NCBI GenBank assembly: GCA_028829895.1
Contig: CM054182.1
Span: forward strand, 89,863,046-89,927,045
DNA length: 64,000 nt
Reading direction: 5' to 3'
Origin: Sinotaia quadrata
Taxonomy: Eukaryota; Mollusca; Gastropoda; Architaenioglossa; Viviparidae
Shown here piece by piece: positions 1-10,070 of the stretch. The stretch's first letter is position 1. Every line of letters begins with the position of its first letter. The notes under the pieces are model-generated. The model saw nothing but the letters and a program-made list of their open reading frames with translations, did no database searches and had not been told where the DNA came from. The position numbers were made by a program, and so were the translations under genes.

Positions 1-1190
1 ACATTTTTTTGTTTCAAAAGAGAGAGAGAGAGAGTGAGTACCCTCCAGTGACAGTAATAAGGTAGTTATTTTTCACTTATGTGAAGCCTTGTTAAGGCCT
101 GTTTGCCCATACTAAACACAATTTTCTTCGTATAAGCGTGCTTTCACTGAATATTGCCACATAGGTACAAGAGTAAGAAATTTTTTCCCAGCGTAAATTT
201 TTACAATTTTTACTAAGTGCAATAGTGAAATCAAATAAAAAAAACATTCTGCAGCTCGTCTGTTTTCATTGCGTGATAAACACACAAGTACAGCTATTTG
301 AACAATTTCAACAATTTCTTGTCTGGAGTTAGTCGAGTGTAGTGTAGGTTAAATGTAAGTGGGCCTGGTGAATATATGTTTGACAGAATGGAGAAACGGC
401 TGAATTAGGCGCAAGAGGAAAAGAATGGTTATGAATGATTTGAATAGGGAAAGATAGTTAAGACGACAAGAGAAAGAGAGAGAGTGGTGGTGGTGGGGGG
501 GTGGGGTAGAGAAGTGAATACAGTTCCACAGAAAACTGCGACGAAAGGAAACAACACGAAACATTTTTCAACCCAATTTAACTTTCAATCAGCCAATCAA
601 ATCAAACAATCACACTACCTGTTATCCAACTGGGCTCCAACTGGCCAGACAACTAATTGACAATCCATTCATATCCATCAATCATCTGACCACTTGAACA
701 GCACAAGCATTCAGCCCCAACTGGCCAGAGAACTAATGGACAATCCAAAAAATATCACAATAAAAAATGTTAATGGACTATAGAATAAAAGAGTCGTTCA
801 ATAGTTACTGTAGCAAGCGTGAAAAGCATATCTAAATTTATTGTTTATTAATCCAGATTGTTACTGTTCTTATAATAGTGGCATACGCCTTTTGATGTTG
901 GCAAATATAAATTATGTAGTAACAGTTTCTTTTATTTATTAACACATACTCGATAACACTGATTCTTCTGTTATATTATCTCACGTATTTATTATTTGTT
1001 ATTCTTTATTATCATGTAACTCATATATGTTCAGAGTATTATGCAAAATGTCTACCCCACCCGCTCCCTTCATTCACACAACTGTTAAACTCATATTTTG
1101 TGTATACTGTTCTTCTATGATTTACTTTTCCTTCTGTCTAACTCTTGAACTTATCGCTTATCTAGTATCATACACTTGAAAACTCATCCT
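1..1190. other. AT-rich intergenic DNA, no gene seen
   Basis: No reading frame resembles a known protein. A short AG run lies near position 24, and a purine-rich GA/GGTGG stretch at about 470-510 explains the histidine-rich reverse reading frame there. Around 600-740 a loosely repeated sentence (cca actggccag agaactaat ggacaatcca type) appears twice. Nothing else stands out. Confidence 0.6.
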
Positions 1191-1197
1191 GATGTAT

Positions 1198-1289
1198 GCA
1201 CACAAACGCACACACACAAACTCTTTTACACACACACACACACACACAACACACAAACACACACACACACAAACACAAACACACACACA

Positions 1290-1348
<59 letters not shown>
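1198..1348. repeat. (CA)n microsatellite
   Basis: Interrupted CA dinucleotide repeat; the last 60 bases or so are pure. The Cys-Val and Thr-His reading frames across it are artefacts of the repeat. Confidence 0.97.
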
Positions 1349-1351
<3 letters not shown>

Positions 1352-1588
1352 TATTAAAAGTCGGGTACTAAACATTTTCCAAACCATGTTACAACCATTC
1401 GCAAATTAAGTTAAATTTAATTTACAAAGAAATTAATTAATTTCAGTGGTCTTTGAAAAACTATTGGTTATAATATTAATTCTGAAAGTCGCGCTGCTGG
1501 AAACAATTTTAAATAATATTTTTAAAAAGTGTAAGTTGTTACTTGCAGTTTTAAAATCGTATTTAAAATATTGGATGAAAACTCTTTT

Positions 1589-1790
1589 GACTGTTGTCAC
1601 ACCGTTTAAACGAAGCTGTAAACTCCTGGAATTGATGAAACACTGCTTGAAGTAGACTGTAAATTTCACAGACTGTTGTCGCACCGTTTAAATGAAGCTG
1701 CGAACTCCTAGAACTGATGAAACACTGCTTGAAGTAGACTGTAAATTTCACAGACTTTTGTCACACTGTTTAAATGAAGCTGTAAACTCA
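1589..1790. repeat. 82-bp minisatellite, about 2.5 copies
   Basis: The landmark ctgttgtc-caccgtttaaa starts at 1591, 1673 and about 1755, giving an 82-bp period. The unit also carries tgatgaaacactgcttgaag. Copies differ by a few substitutions. Confidence 0.9.
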
Positions 1791-1803
1791 ATGGATGATG
1801 CAA

Positions 1804-1882
1804 CTTTTCAATTAAGCTGTATATGTAAAGGCTGACGTTACACAGCTTAATTTATACAGTGAATCCAGGACTGACGTTACAC
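1804..1882. repeat. Stray copies of the 40-bp minisatellite found at 8345-8840
   Basis: About two units carrying gacgttacacagct and ttatacagtgaatccagg, the same sentence as the degenerate units at 8700-8830. They lie just upstream of the LINE cluster, so the two parts look like one locus split by insertion. Confidence 0.75.
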
Positions 1883-1884
1883 AC

Positions 1885-1976
1885 CTTTGGGCACCCTTCT
1901 CTCATTATTATTATTGTTATTATTATGCCTCTTTCCACGACTTCTGTTTGACTGTTTGATTGTTTATTATTATTAT
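1885..1976 (-). mobile_element. LINE 3'-tail fragment with TAA-type tails
   Basis: The 3' terminal sentence of the LINE (plus-strand gcctctttccacgacttctg) occurs at about 1927 and is flanked on both sides by ATT-rich trinucleotide runs, which are the (TAA)n tail in element orientation. Only about 35 bases of element survive before the next copy's tail begins near 1960. Confidence 0.8.
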
Positions 1977-2116
1977 TCCTCTTTCCACGACTTCTGTTTG
2001 ACTGTCGGTTGTGATCCAAGGTTTTACGGAGGATGTGGGCACGTCCGAGACGCGCTGCGTTGTGTAGTGGAGCGAGTCTGTGGTTTCAAGGGAGTTTATT
2101 CAGGTAGCCTTCCAAT

Positions 2117-2597
2117 TCAGATGTTATGTCCCCCAAGGCTTCTATCACTATAGGTATCACTTCTGCTTTTACATTCCAATGGCCTCTGAATTTCTAATCT
2201 GAGGTCTAGGTATTTTTCAATTTTTTCTCTTTCGTTTGCTTTTGTTTTTCTGTTTCTATCACTTGGAACAGCGACATCAATGATTGTTACTGTTCTGTTG
2301 GACTTATTGAGAACTACAATGCCAGGTCTTCGTGCAGGAATCACCCGATCTGTTCTTATCTCGAAGTCCCACAGTATTTTGACTTCTTCTGTTTCGGTTA
2401 TTGCTTCCATTTTATGGGGTTTTTATGCCATAGTTTTCACACAGATTTCTATGTACATGTATGTGTTTTGCCACTTTGTTGTGTCGTTTGGTGTATTCTG
2501 TTCCAGGCAGAACATGACATCCAGATAGTAGTATGTGCTCTGTTGTCTCTTCCATGGATTTGCAGAGTCTACATTTGGGATCATTTGAAATTTTCAT
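2117..2597 (-). pseudogene. LINE copy A zinc knuckle and endonuclease fragments
   Basis: CRLCKSMEETTEHILLSGC resembles the CCHC knuckle but with an extra Leu before the last Cys compared with copies B and C. A frameshift near 2411 is followed by WDFEIRTDRVIPARRPGIVV and IIDVAVPSDRN of the restriction-like endonuclease. The RPD of other copies reads RPG here, losing a predicted catalytic Asp of the PD-(D/E)xK fold. Confidence 0.82.
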
Positions 2598-3483
2598 GAT
2601 TTTCGTTTTGTGTGATTTGGTGTTGAGTGCGTGATCTTGTGCAGCTGTTATGAGTGTTTTCGTTTCTGCTTTCTATCCTGCCTCTTTCAACCATTTGTAC
2701 GTTGATTGCTTTGTTGATATTTCGACGGCTTGTCGTAAAATACTGGCCAAGGAGAGGTTTCTTACTCCAGGTATGTGTTAGTGTTTGCTTCGTTGTCTTC
2801 TTCCATGTTTCTTTGTCTGTTTCTGGGGGTTGGAATAGTCCACTCATCTTTACTGCTTCTATCAGTGGATCATCTTTGTTGTTATTCCAGATGTAGTCCA
2901 GAAGGCCAATGACTTCTCCTTCAATGACATGTTTGATTTTCTTGAGACCTCGGCCTCCCATTTTTCGAGATACATAGATCCTGTCTACATCTGCTTTGGG
3001 GTGTAATGCTTTATGTATTGTGAGTAGTTTTCTTGTTTTTCTGTCCAGTTCATTTATTTCATTTGCTGTCCAATCTATAATACCTCCCGTGTAACTTACT
3101 AGTAGATATTGCGTATGCATTAAGGGCTTGTATTTTGTTCACCCCATTTAGCTTGGACTTCATGACTTCTCCTTAAATGACATGTTTGCTTTTCTTGAGA
3201 CCTCGGCCTCCCATTTTTCGAGATACATAGATCCTGTCTACATCTGCTTTGGGGTGTAAGGCTTTATGTATTGTGAGTAGTTTTCTTGTTTTCTTGTTTT
3301 TCTGTCCAGTTCATTTATTTCATTTGCTGTCCAATCTATAATACCTCCCGTGTAACTTACTATAGATATTGCGTATGCATTAAGGGCTTGTATTTTGTTC
3401 ACCCCATTTAGCTTGGACTTCATGACTTGTCTAACACGTTTTTCATATTCTCTCTTAACTTTGGACTTCACTTCTCTCTGCAT
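2581..3483 (-). pseudogene. LINE copy A thumb/linker region, tandemly duplicated
   Basis: Two open frames (3483-3238 and 3120-2581) encode overlapping versions of the same protein segment: SYTGGIIDWTANEINELDRK occurs in both. The DNA unit from about 2911 to 3163 is repeated at 3164-3423 (spacing 253-260 bp). The downstream part has WNNNKDDPLIEAVKMSGLFQ, the linker between RT and zinc knuckle that is also seen in copies B and C. Confidence 0.88.
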
Positions 3484-3639
3484 ATTTTCTTAATGATGTA
3501 GTATCCCAAGATACTTATATCCCTTTTCCATTGAAAGATCATTGATTTTTCCGATGTCGAATTGTAGGCCCTCTGTTGTTTTGACCTTGCCTTTCTGGAT
3601 GCCATATGATAATTTTTCCACATTTTTCAAGGCCGAATT

Positions 3640-4308
3640 TCATGTTATGTCCTTACTGCAGATCTTGTCAGAATTGATCAGGGATGTGATGTCACGTCCA
3701 TTTTTACCGTACAGCTTGAGATTGTCCATGTACAGTAAATGGCTGACGACCTGTTCTGCTTTCATTTTGTATCCTAACCGTGTTTTCTGGATCACTTGAC
3801 TGAGATGATTTAGGACAATGCAGAACAGCAGTGGTGATAGGGAATCACCTTGGAAGATTCCACAATTTATTGTTATGTCTGCAATATTTGTGTTGTTGCA
3901 TGTGAGGGTGGTTTTCCAGTTTTTCATTGACTCCTGAATTAGGTTCTGTATTGATGGCGCTACTTTGTACAATTTTAATGTTTCAATTATCCATGAATGT
4001 GGGACTGAGTCATAGGCCTTTTGATAGTCAATCCATGCCATTGCAAGATTTGTTCTTCGTTTCTTGCTGTCAGTCACTATTGCCTTATCAATTGCCAATT
4101 GGTCCTTCGTTCCTCTGCTGCCTGGTCTAGCACCCTTTTGTTCATTGTTTAGAAGTTTGTTTGTTTCAAGGTGAGTCATGATTTTGTCAGCTCTAATTCC
4201 TGATAGTAACTTCCAGGTGGTTGATAGGCATGTGATTGGACGATAGGTGTTTGGCGTTGTGCCTTTCTGTGGATCTTTCATAATCAGACTTGTTTTTCCC
4301 TTTACCAT
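3640..4308 (-). pseudogene. LINE copy A reverse transcriptase fragment with altered active site
   Basis: A 222-residue open frame. TYRPITCLST (residues 21-30) is the fingers motif before the palm. AWIDYQKAYDS (91-101) is motif A with the first catalytic Asp at 94. GIFQGDSLSPLLF (150-162) is motif B. YMDN (193-196) is motif C, where active reverse transcriptases have Y/F-x-D-D. The second aspartate is replaced by Asn, codon at 3721-3723 on the plus strand, so this copy should be catalytically dead independently of its frameshifts. The frame ends shortly after motif C. Confidence 0.9.
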
Positions 4309-4427
4309 CCATGCTGGTAGAGTTCCTGGTAGTTTATTATGTCTTGCAGTTGTTCAGCAAGTCTGCCATGTAAGGAGGTAAGATATATCAACCAGAATAT
4401 TTGTACATGGTCTCGGCCTGGGACTTT

Positions 4428-4844
4428 CTAGTTTGCCATCTTTCGTACCTTCTTCTGAATGTCTTTCTCACTGATTGTGACGGTGCATTGTTCAGGTGTC
4501 TCTTTATGATCATCTTTCAGTTCCTGAATCCATTTGTCGGAGGTGTTATGCGTATTTGGATTGCTCCAAATGTTTTCCCAGAAGGTCTTGGTATCCTGAA
4601 TGTTTGGCATTTGTTGTTCTGTTCTGGAATTTCCTTTAAATTCTTGGTATAGTCTTCCAGGGTCAGTTCGGAATATTTTGTTCTGTTGGAATTGCTGACC
4701 TCTTACAGTGTATCTCTTCAGACGGCGACTGAGTCCTTGAAGTCTTTGCTTCGCATCTTCTATTGAAGTGCTTCTGCAGTTGAGATGGTATTTGATGACC
4801 AATTTTGCCTTCAGTTTTCCCTTATTTTGTGCTTCTGCTGTCAT
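4428..4844 (-). pseudogene. LINE copy A N-terminal region (fragment of polyprotein)
   Basis: A 138-residue open frame rich in Lys, Arg and Gln. It contains a segment like RLYQEFKGNSRTEQQ followed by FWENIW, typical of the stretch just before the RT fingers in RLE-type LINE polyproteins, where a conserved tryptophan motif follows a basic linker. It lies upstream of the RT fragment in the same orientation, but in a frame separated from it by about 120 bases with no common frame. Confidence 0.7.
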
Positions 4845-5257
4845 TTGGCTTATTTCTCTTCTAGTACAGTCTATTTTCTTTTCTATTCTCTTCTAGTAGT
4901 ACAGTCTATTTTCTTGTCTATTCTCTTCTTCCATGGTGGTACTGATGGTTTCTGTGTTTTACTGTGTCTGGCCTTATATATATATTTCAATTACCTTTGC
5001 AGTGGCGTATATTAGACTGTTGGTTTCTGTGGTATCGTCTGTGGGGATATGTTTTAGTACTTCATTTGCATTCTCAATTGCTGTCCTTAGAGCTTTGTTG
5101 TTTTGCAGCCTTCTTGCTGGGGTTCTGTCTACATGTGATTATTTTGCCCATGAAGCATTTCATGTTTTCAAACTAGTGTTGCTGTTCTTCAGTGAAGTTG
5201 CATGGAATTTCCCCAGCGTGGTTGTCAACTGGAATTGATTGTTGTTATTATTATTAT

Positions 5258-6545
5258 TTAGCCTCTTTCCACGACTTCTGTTTGACTGTCGGTTGCGATC
5301 CAAGGTCTCGGAATCTTACCAAGATTCTGGGAGATACAAGGTTTTACGGAGGATGTGGGCACTTCCGAGGAGCGCGGCTTTGAGTAGTGGAGCGAGTCTG
5401 TGGTTTCCAGGGAGTTTATTCAGGTAACCTTCCAATTCAGATGTTATGTTCCCCAAGGCTTCTATCACTATAGGCATCACTTCTGCTTTTACATTCCAAA
5501 GTCTCTGAATTTCTAATCTGAGGTCTTGGTACTTTTCTATTTTTTCTCTTTCTTTTGTTTTTATGTTTCTATCACTTGGAACAGCGACATCAATGATTGT
5601 TACGGTTCTGTTGGACGTATTGAGAACTACAATGTCTGGTCTTCGTGCAGGAATCACCCGATCTGTTCTTATCTCGAAGTCCCACAGTATTTTGACTTCT
5701 TCTGTTTCGGTGACTGCTTCAGGTTGGTGCATCCATGCTTTTTCTGTGGTTTTTATGCCATAGGTCTTACACATGTTTCTATGTATGTGTTTTGCCACTT
5801 CATTGTGTCGTTTGGTGTATTCTGTTCCAGCCAGAACATGACATCCAGATAGTATGTGCTCTGTTGTCTCATCCATGGATTTGCAGAGTCTACATTTGGA
5901 ATCATTTGAAAATTTCATGATTTTCGTTTTGTGAGATTTGGTGTTGAGTGCTTGATCTTGTGCAGTGTTATTAGTGCTTCTGTTTCTGCTTTCAATCCTG
6001 CCTCTTTCAACCATTGGTACGTTGATTGCTTTGTTGATATTTCGTCGGCTTGTCGTACATACTGGCCATGCAGAGGTTTCTGGCTGCAGGTATGTTCTAG
6101 TTCTTGTTTCGTTGTTTTCTTCCATGTTTCTTTGTCTGTTTCTGGGGGTTGGAATAGTCCACTCATCTTTACTGCTTCTATCAGTGGATCATCTTTGTTG
6201 TTATTCCAGATGTAGTCCATAAGGACAATGACTTCTCCTTCAATGACATGTTTGATTATCTTGAGACCTCGGCCACCCATCTTTCGAGATACATAGAGCC
6301 TGTCTACGTCTGCTTTGGGGTGTAATGCTTTATGTATTGTGAGTGGTTTTCTTGTTTTTCTGTCCAATTCATTTATTTCATTTGCTGTCCAATCTATGAT
6401 ACATCCAGTGTAGCTTACTACAGGTATTGCGTATGCATTAAGGGCTTGTATTTTGTTCGCCCCATTTAGCTTGGACTTAATGACTTGTCTAACACGTTTT
6501 ACATATTCTCTCTTAACTTTCGACTTCACTTCTCTCTGCATATAT
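5258..6545 (-). mobile_element. LINE copy B, 5'-truncated
   Basis: Same family and orientation as copy A. It is cut at the 5' side in the thumb/linker region at about 6545, exactly where the ATT-rich tail of copy C begins. Two overlapping open frames (6541-5915 and 6125-5316) cover linker, CCHC knuckle (CRLCKSMDETTEHILSGC) and endonuclease (RRPDIVV, IIDVAVPSDRN), so one frameshift near 6000-6100 separates them. The 3' UTR keeps the hairpin at about 5307-5335. It ends in a TTATTATTATTATT-type tail at about 5243-5257. Confidence 0.9.
5316..6125 (-). pseudogene. LINE copy B C-terminal endonuclease region
   Basis: A 269-residue frame carrying the zinc knuckle and the complete restriction-like endonuclease, with RPD and DVAVPSD, followed by KEREKIEKYQDLRLEIQRLW. 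It ends with the family's C-terminal segment GSAHILRKTLYLPESW. The N-terminal half of the linker lies in another frame (from 6541), so the copy is not intact. Confidence 0.85.
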
Positions 6546-6555
6546 TATATTATTA

Positions 6556-7922
6556 TTCAGCCTCTTTCCACGACTTCTGTTTGACTGTCGGTTGTGATCC
6601 AAGGTCTCGGAATCTTACCAAGATTATGGGCGATCCAAGGTTTTACAGAGGATGTGGGCACTTCCGAGGAGCGCGGCTTTGAGTAGTGGAGCGAGTCTGT
6701 GGTTTCCAGGGAGTTTATTCAGGTAGCCTTCCAATTCAGATGTTATGTTCCCCAAGGCTCCTATCACTATTGGTATCACTTCCGCTTTTACATTCCACAG
6801 TCTCTGGATTTCTAATCTGAGGTCTTGGTATTTTTCTATTTTTTCTCTTTCTTTTGTTTTTATGTTTCTATCACTTGGAACAGCGACATCAATGATTGTT
6901 ACTGTTCTGTTGGACTTATTGAGAACTGCAATGTCTGGTCTTCGTGCAGGAATCACCCGGTCTGTTCTTATCTCGAAGTCCCACAGTATTTTGACTTCTT
7001 CTGTTTCGGTGACTGCTTCTGGTTGATGCATCCATGCTCTTTCTGGGGTTTGTATGTCATAGTTCTTACTCAGATTTCTATGTATGTGTTTTGCCACTTC
7101 ATTGTTTCGTTTTGTGTATTCTGTTCCAGCCGGAACCTGACATCCAGATAGTATGTGCTCTGTTGTCTCATCCATGGATTTGCAGAGTCTACATTTGGAA
7201 TCATTTGAAATTTTCATGATTTTCGTTTTGTGTGATTGGTGTTGAGTGCTTGCCTCTTTCAACCATTGGTACGTTGATTGCTTTGTTGATATTTCGTCGG
7301 CTTGTCGTACATACTGGCCATGCAGAGGTTTCTGGCTGCAGGTATGTGCTAGTTCTTGCTTCGTTGTTTTCTTCCAAGTTTCTATGTCAGTTTCTGGGGG
7401 TTGGAATAGTCCACTCATCTTTACTGCTTCTATCAGTGGATCATCTTTGTTGTTATTCCATATGTAGTCTACAAGGCCAATGACTTCTCCTTCAATGACA
7501 TGTTTGATTTTCTTCAGACCTCTGCCACCCACTTTTCTAGATTCATAGAGCCTGTCTACGTCTGCTTTGGGGTGTAAGGCTTTATGTATTGTGAGTAGTT
7601 TTCTTGTTTTTCTGTCCAGTTCATTTATTTCATTTGCTCTCTAATCTATGATACCTACGGTGTAGCTTACTACAGGTATTGCGTATGCATTAAGGGCTTG
7701 TATTTTGTTCACCCCATTTAGCTTGGACTTCAGGACTTGTCTAACACGTTTTTCATATTCTTTCTTAACTTTGGACTTCACCTCTCTCTGCATATTTTCT
7801 TCATGCTGTAGTATCCCAAGGTATTTATATCTCTTTTCCATTGAAACATCGTTGATATTTCCGATGTCGAATTGTAGGCCCCCGGTTGTTTTGACCTTGC
7901 CTTTCTGGATGACAATTGTCAT
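6556..7922 (-). mobile_element. LINE copy C, 5'-truncated
   Basis: Third member of the cluster. The 5' truncation is at about 7920, just downstream of the RT region, and the element ends at about 6556 in an ATT-rich tail (6542-6555). Open frames lie at 7922-7641 and 7532-6624, with a stop and frame change between them. The 3' hairpin is present at about 6607-6630. Unlike copies A and B it lacks some 50 bp just before the zinc knuckle (near 7250), so the linker is shorter. Confidence 0.9.
6624..7532 (-). pseudogene. LINE copy C: longest surviving knuckle plus endonuclease frame
   Basis: A 302-residue open frame. The linker is at residues 1-105. The CCHC zinc knuckle has C114, C117, H126 and C131 (C-x2-C-x8-H-x4-C). 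The restriction-like endonuclease spans about 175-260, with RRPD at 197-200 and IIDVAVPSD at 213-221, then a basic KEREKIEKYQDL helix. In R2-type elements this module nicks the target for target-primed reverse transcription. The copy has no RT, so it is a dead 5'-truncated insertion. Confidence 0.85.
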
Positions 7923-8089
7923 GAAGTCTAGAGACCAAACTCAAACCACCATTTCCAATGTATTGGCTCTTGAATGGAATTCACAGTAATCAACTTACAA
8001 CAACAAGTTTTACCGATATATTGATGACAATGCTGAATTTACATACCAACGTGACCAAGCAAGTACAGTACTCATTGGTGCCTGAAGAA

Positions 8090-8335
8090 ACGTTCGGTCC
8101 ATCCCCATTGGATGAGTTTGTTATGAACAAGTGTGACTATTAGTCAGAAAAACTACTCACCCAGTTGGAACTGGTTTGGATTGCATCACCAATTTTCTAG
8201 CATATTCTCAACTCTAGTTGTTTTTACTCCAACTCTGACACTTACAAAAAATACCGTCAAAAGGAGTACCCAAGATCATGTCACTTTGACAATTTAATTT
8301 ATATAACAATTAAGTTTAGAAATAGGGATAGGCAA
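8090..8335 (-). repeat. Dispersed repeat, inverted partner of 34080-34290
   Basis: The reverse complement shares long colinear stretches with 34080-34290, including cctatccctatt, taaattgtca, tgctagaaa-tt and gtgagtagttttt. It looks like two diverged copies of an unnamed interspersed repeat. No coding potential is seen. Confidence 0.75.
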
Positions 8336-8344
8336 ATTTACTCT

Positions 8345-8840
8345 GCCATACACAGCTTAGGACTGACGTTCCACTGCTTTAATTATACAGTGAAACCCAT
8401 TACTGATGTTACACAGCTTTAATTATACAGTGAAACCCATTACTGATGTTACACAGCTTTAATTATACAGTGAAACCCATTACTGATGTTACACTGCTTT
8501 AATTATACAGTGAAACCCATTACTGATGTTACACAGCTTTAATTATACAGTGAAACCCATTACTGATGTTACACAGCTTTAATTATACAGTGAAACCCAT
8601 TACTGATGTTACACAGCTTTAATTATACAGCGAAACCCATTACTGATGTTACACAGCTTTATTTATAGATAAGACTGCTTTCTTGATACAGTGAACTCCA
8701 GGACTGACGTTACACATCTTTATTTATACAGTGAATCCCAGGACTTACGTTACACATCTTTATTCAAAGAGTGAACCACAAGACTGACGTTACACAGCTT
8801 TATTTATACATTGAACCTCAAAACTGACGTTACACGTTAT
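8345..8840. repeat. 40-bp minisatellite, about 12 copies
   Basis: The landmark tactgatgttacacagcttt recurs every 40 bp (for example 8401 and 8441). Seven or so central copies are nearly identical; the downstream copies (8690-8840) are diverged and match 1804-1882. Confidence 0.96.
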
Positions 8841-9370
8841 CAATGCACCCCAGTATATCCAAACAGTAATCGCAGTTATTTTGTATCTATTATCTCAATG
8901 TCATTAATTGAGAATGAAAAGAATAAATACAAGATAGAGAATTCATCATAAATTTAACAATCATATTAAAATTCGTGTTTATGTCAACATTGATATAAAT
9001 ATGGTGATTTTATTTGAATGGTAAACAGTAAATAAGATACATTTATTACTGCTATATTTTCAAAGTAGTCAACTGCAAGAGTGCACCTTTATACACATTT
9101 GCAAATATTCTGATAGGAAGAATTAAATTCTCAAAAATTAATGTTCTTTAAATACTTACTATTACCTCTACTACTATTAATACTGCAACATTTTATCGTC
9201 ACATTCATTGCCTATTAAATACACTTTTCTCTTTTTTTATTTTACTTTCATAGGAATTGTTTTTTTTTTATTTTACACAATGGATTGTGGGAAATGCATT
9301 GATAAGTTATTTGCTAATGTGTAATGTTTTCAGTAAGATGGACGTACTTGTGGAGCAAACGCAACTTGGA
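8841..9370. other. AT-rich spacer, nothing recognised
   Basis: AT-rich sequence with short oligo-T runs and no convincing reading frame. Confidence 0.5.
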
Positions 9371-9374
9371 TAAC

Positions 9375-10070
9375 ATCGCATTCTTTTCTCTAGCACCTTT
9401 CAGTTCGGAACGAGCCAATGTCAAATTCAGCCCTCTCATAATTGCCAGCATGAATGAGCCATTCTTTCCTCTCGCACATTTAATCTCGGATCGAGCCAAT
9501 GTCATTTCAGTCCTCTCGTAATCGGCTGATAGGAACGAGCCATTGTCACATTCGGCCCACTCATAATTGACAGCAGGAACGAGCCAAATGTCACATACTT
9601 TTCTCTCGCACCTTTCAGCTCGGAACGAGCCAATGCCACATTCAACCCTCTAATAAATGACAGAACGAATGAGCCAATGTTCCTTTCACCTCTGTCATAA
9701 TTGGCTGCAGGAGCGAGCAGAATATCACATTGTTTCCTCTCGAGCCCTTCAGTTCGGAACGAGCCAATGTCGCATTCAGCCTTCTCATAAATGTCTGCTT
9801 TGAAAGATCCAATGTCACATTCAGCCCTCTCATAAATGTCTGCTTTGAAAGAGCCAATGTCACATTCAGCCCTCTCATAAATGTCTGCTTTGAAAGAGCC
9901 AATGTCGCATTCAGCCCTCTCATAAATGTCTGCTTTGAAAGAGCCAATGTCACATTCAGCCCTCTCATAAATGTCTGCTTTGAAAGAGCCAATGTCGCAT
10001 TCAGCCCTCTCATAAATGTCTGCTTTGAAAGAGCCAATGTCGCATTCAGCCCTCTCATAACTTGCAACTA
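9375..10070. repeat. 45-bp minisatellite with degenerate flank
   Basis: Between about 9775 and 10062, atgtctgctttgaaagag recurs every 45 bp (9791, 9836 and on), six to seven copies. The upstream part (9375-9770) has looser, longer units sharing ggaacgagccaatgtc and attcagccctc. Because 45 is a multiple of three, all frames stay open. A 230-residue minus frame (10194-9502) contains 15-residue repeats of ERAECDIGSFKADIY. I find no independent sign that it is translated. Confidence 0.95.

Larger units (their letters stand above)
1978..5237 (-). mobile_element. LINE copy A: near full-length RLE-type non-LTR retrotransposon, degenerate
   Basis: This is the longest copy in the cluster and reads on the minus strand. 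From 5' to 3' it has a leader (about 5237-4850), an N-terminal linker (4844-4428), reverse transcriptase (4308-3640), a thumb/linker region present twice (3483-2581), and a zinc knuckle plus restriction-like endonuclease (2597-2117). The order RT, CCHC, RPD endonuclease at the C-terminus is that of R2/R4/Dong-type LINEs. The reading frame is broken by several frameshifts and stops, and an internal segment is tandemly duplicated. The 3' UTR lacks a hairpin seen in the other copies. It is therefore a pseudogene. It ends in an ATT-rich tail near 1960-1976, and its 5' end abuts the tail of copy B at about 5240. The clade is inferred; a phylogeny of the RT would be needed to choose among R2, R4/Dong and Hero. 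Confidence 0.88.

Noticed and set aside
1158..1409. Long Cys-Val and Thr-His reading frames on both strands
   Set aside because: They are translations of a CA microsatellite.
4401..5238. Plus-strand hydrophobic frames over the LINE cluster
   Set aside because: They are antisense shadows of the LINE polyprotein, which has recognisable RT, knuckle and endonuclease motifs on the minus strand.
8345..8840. CRISPR array
   Set aside because: Units are contiguous without unique spacers, and the context is eukaryotic.
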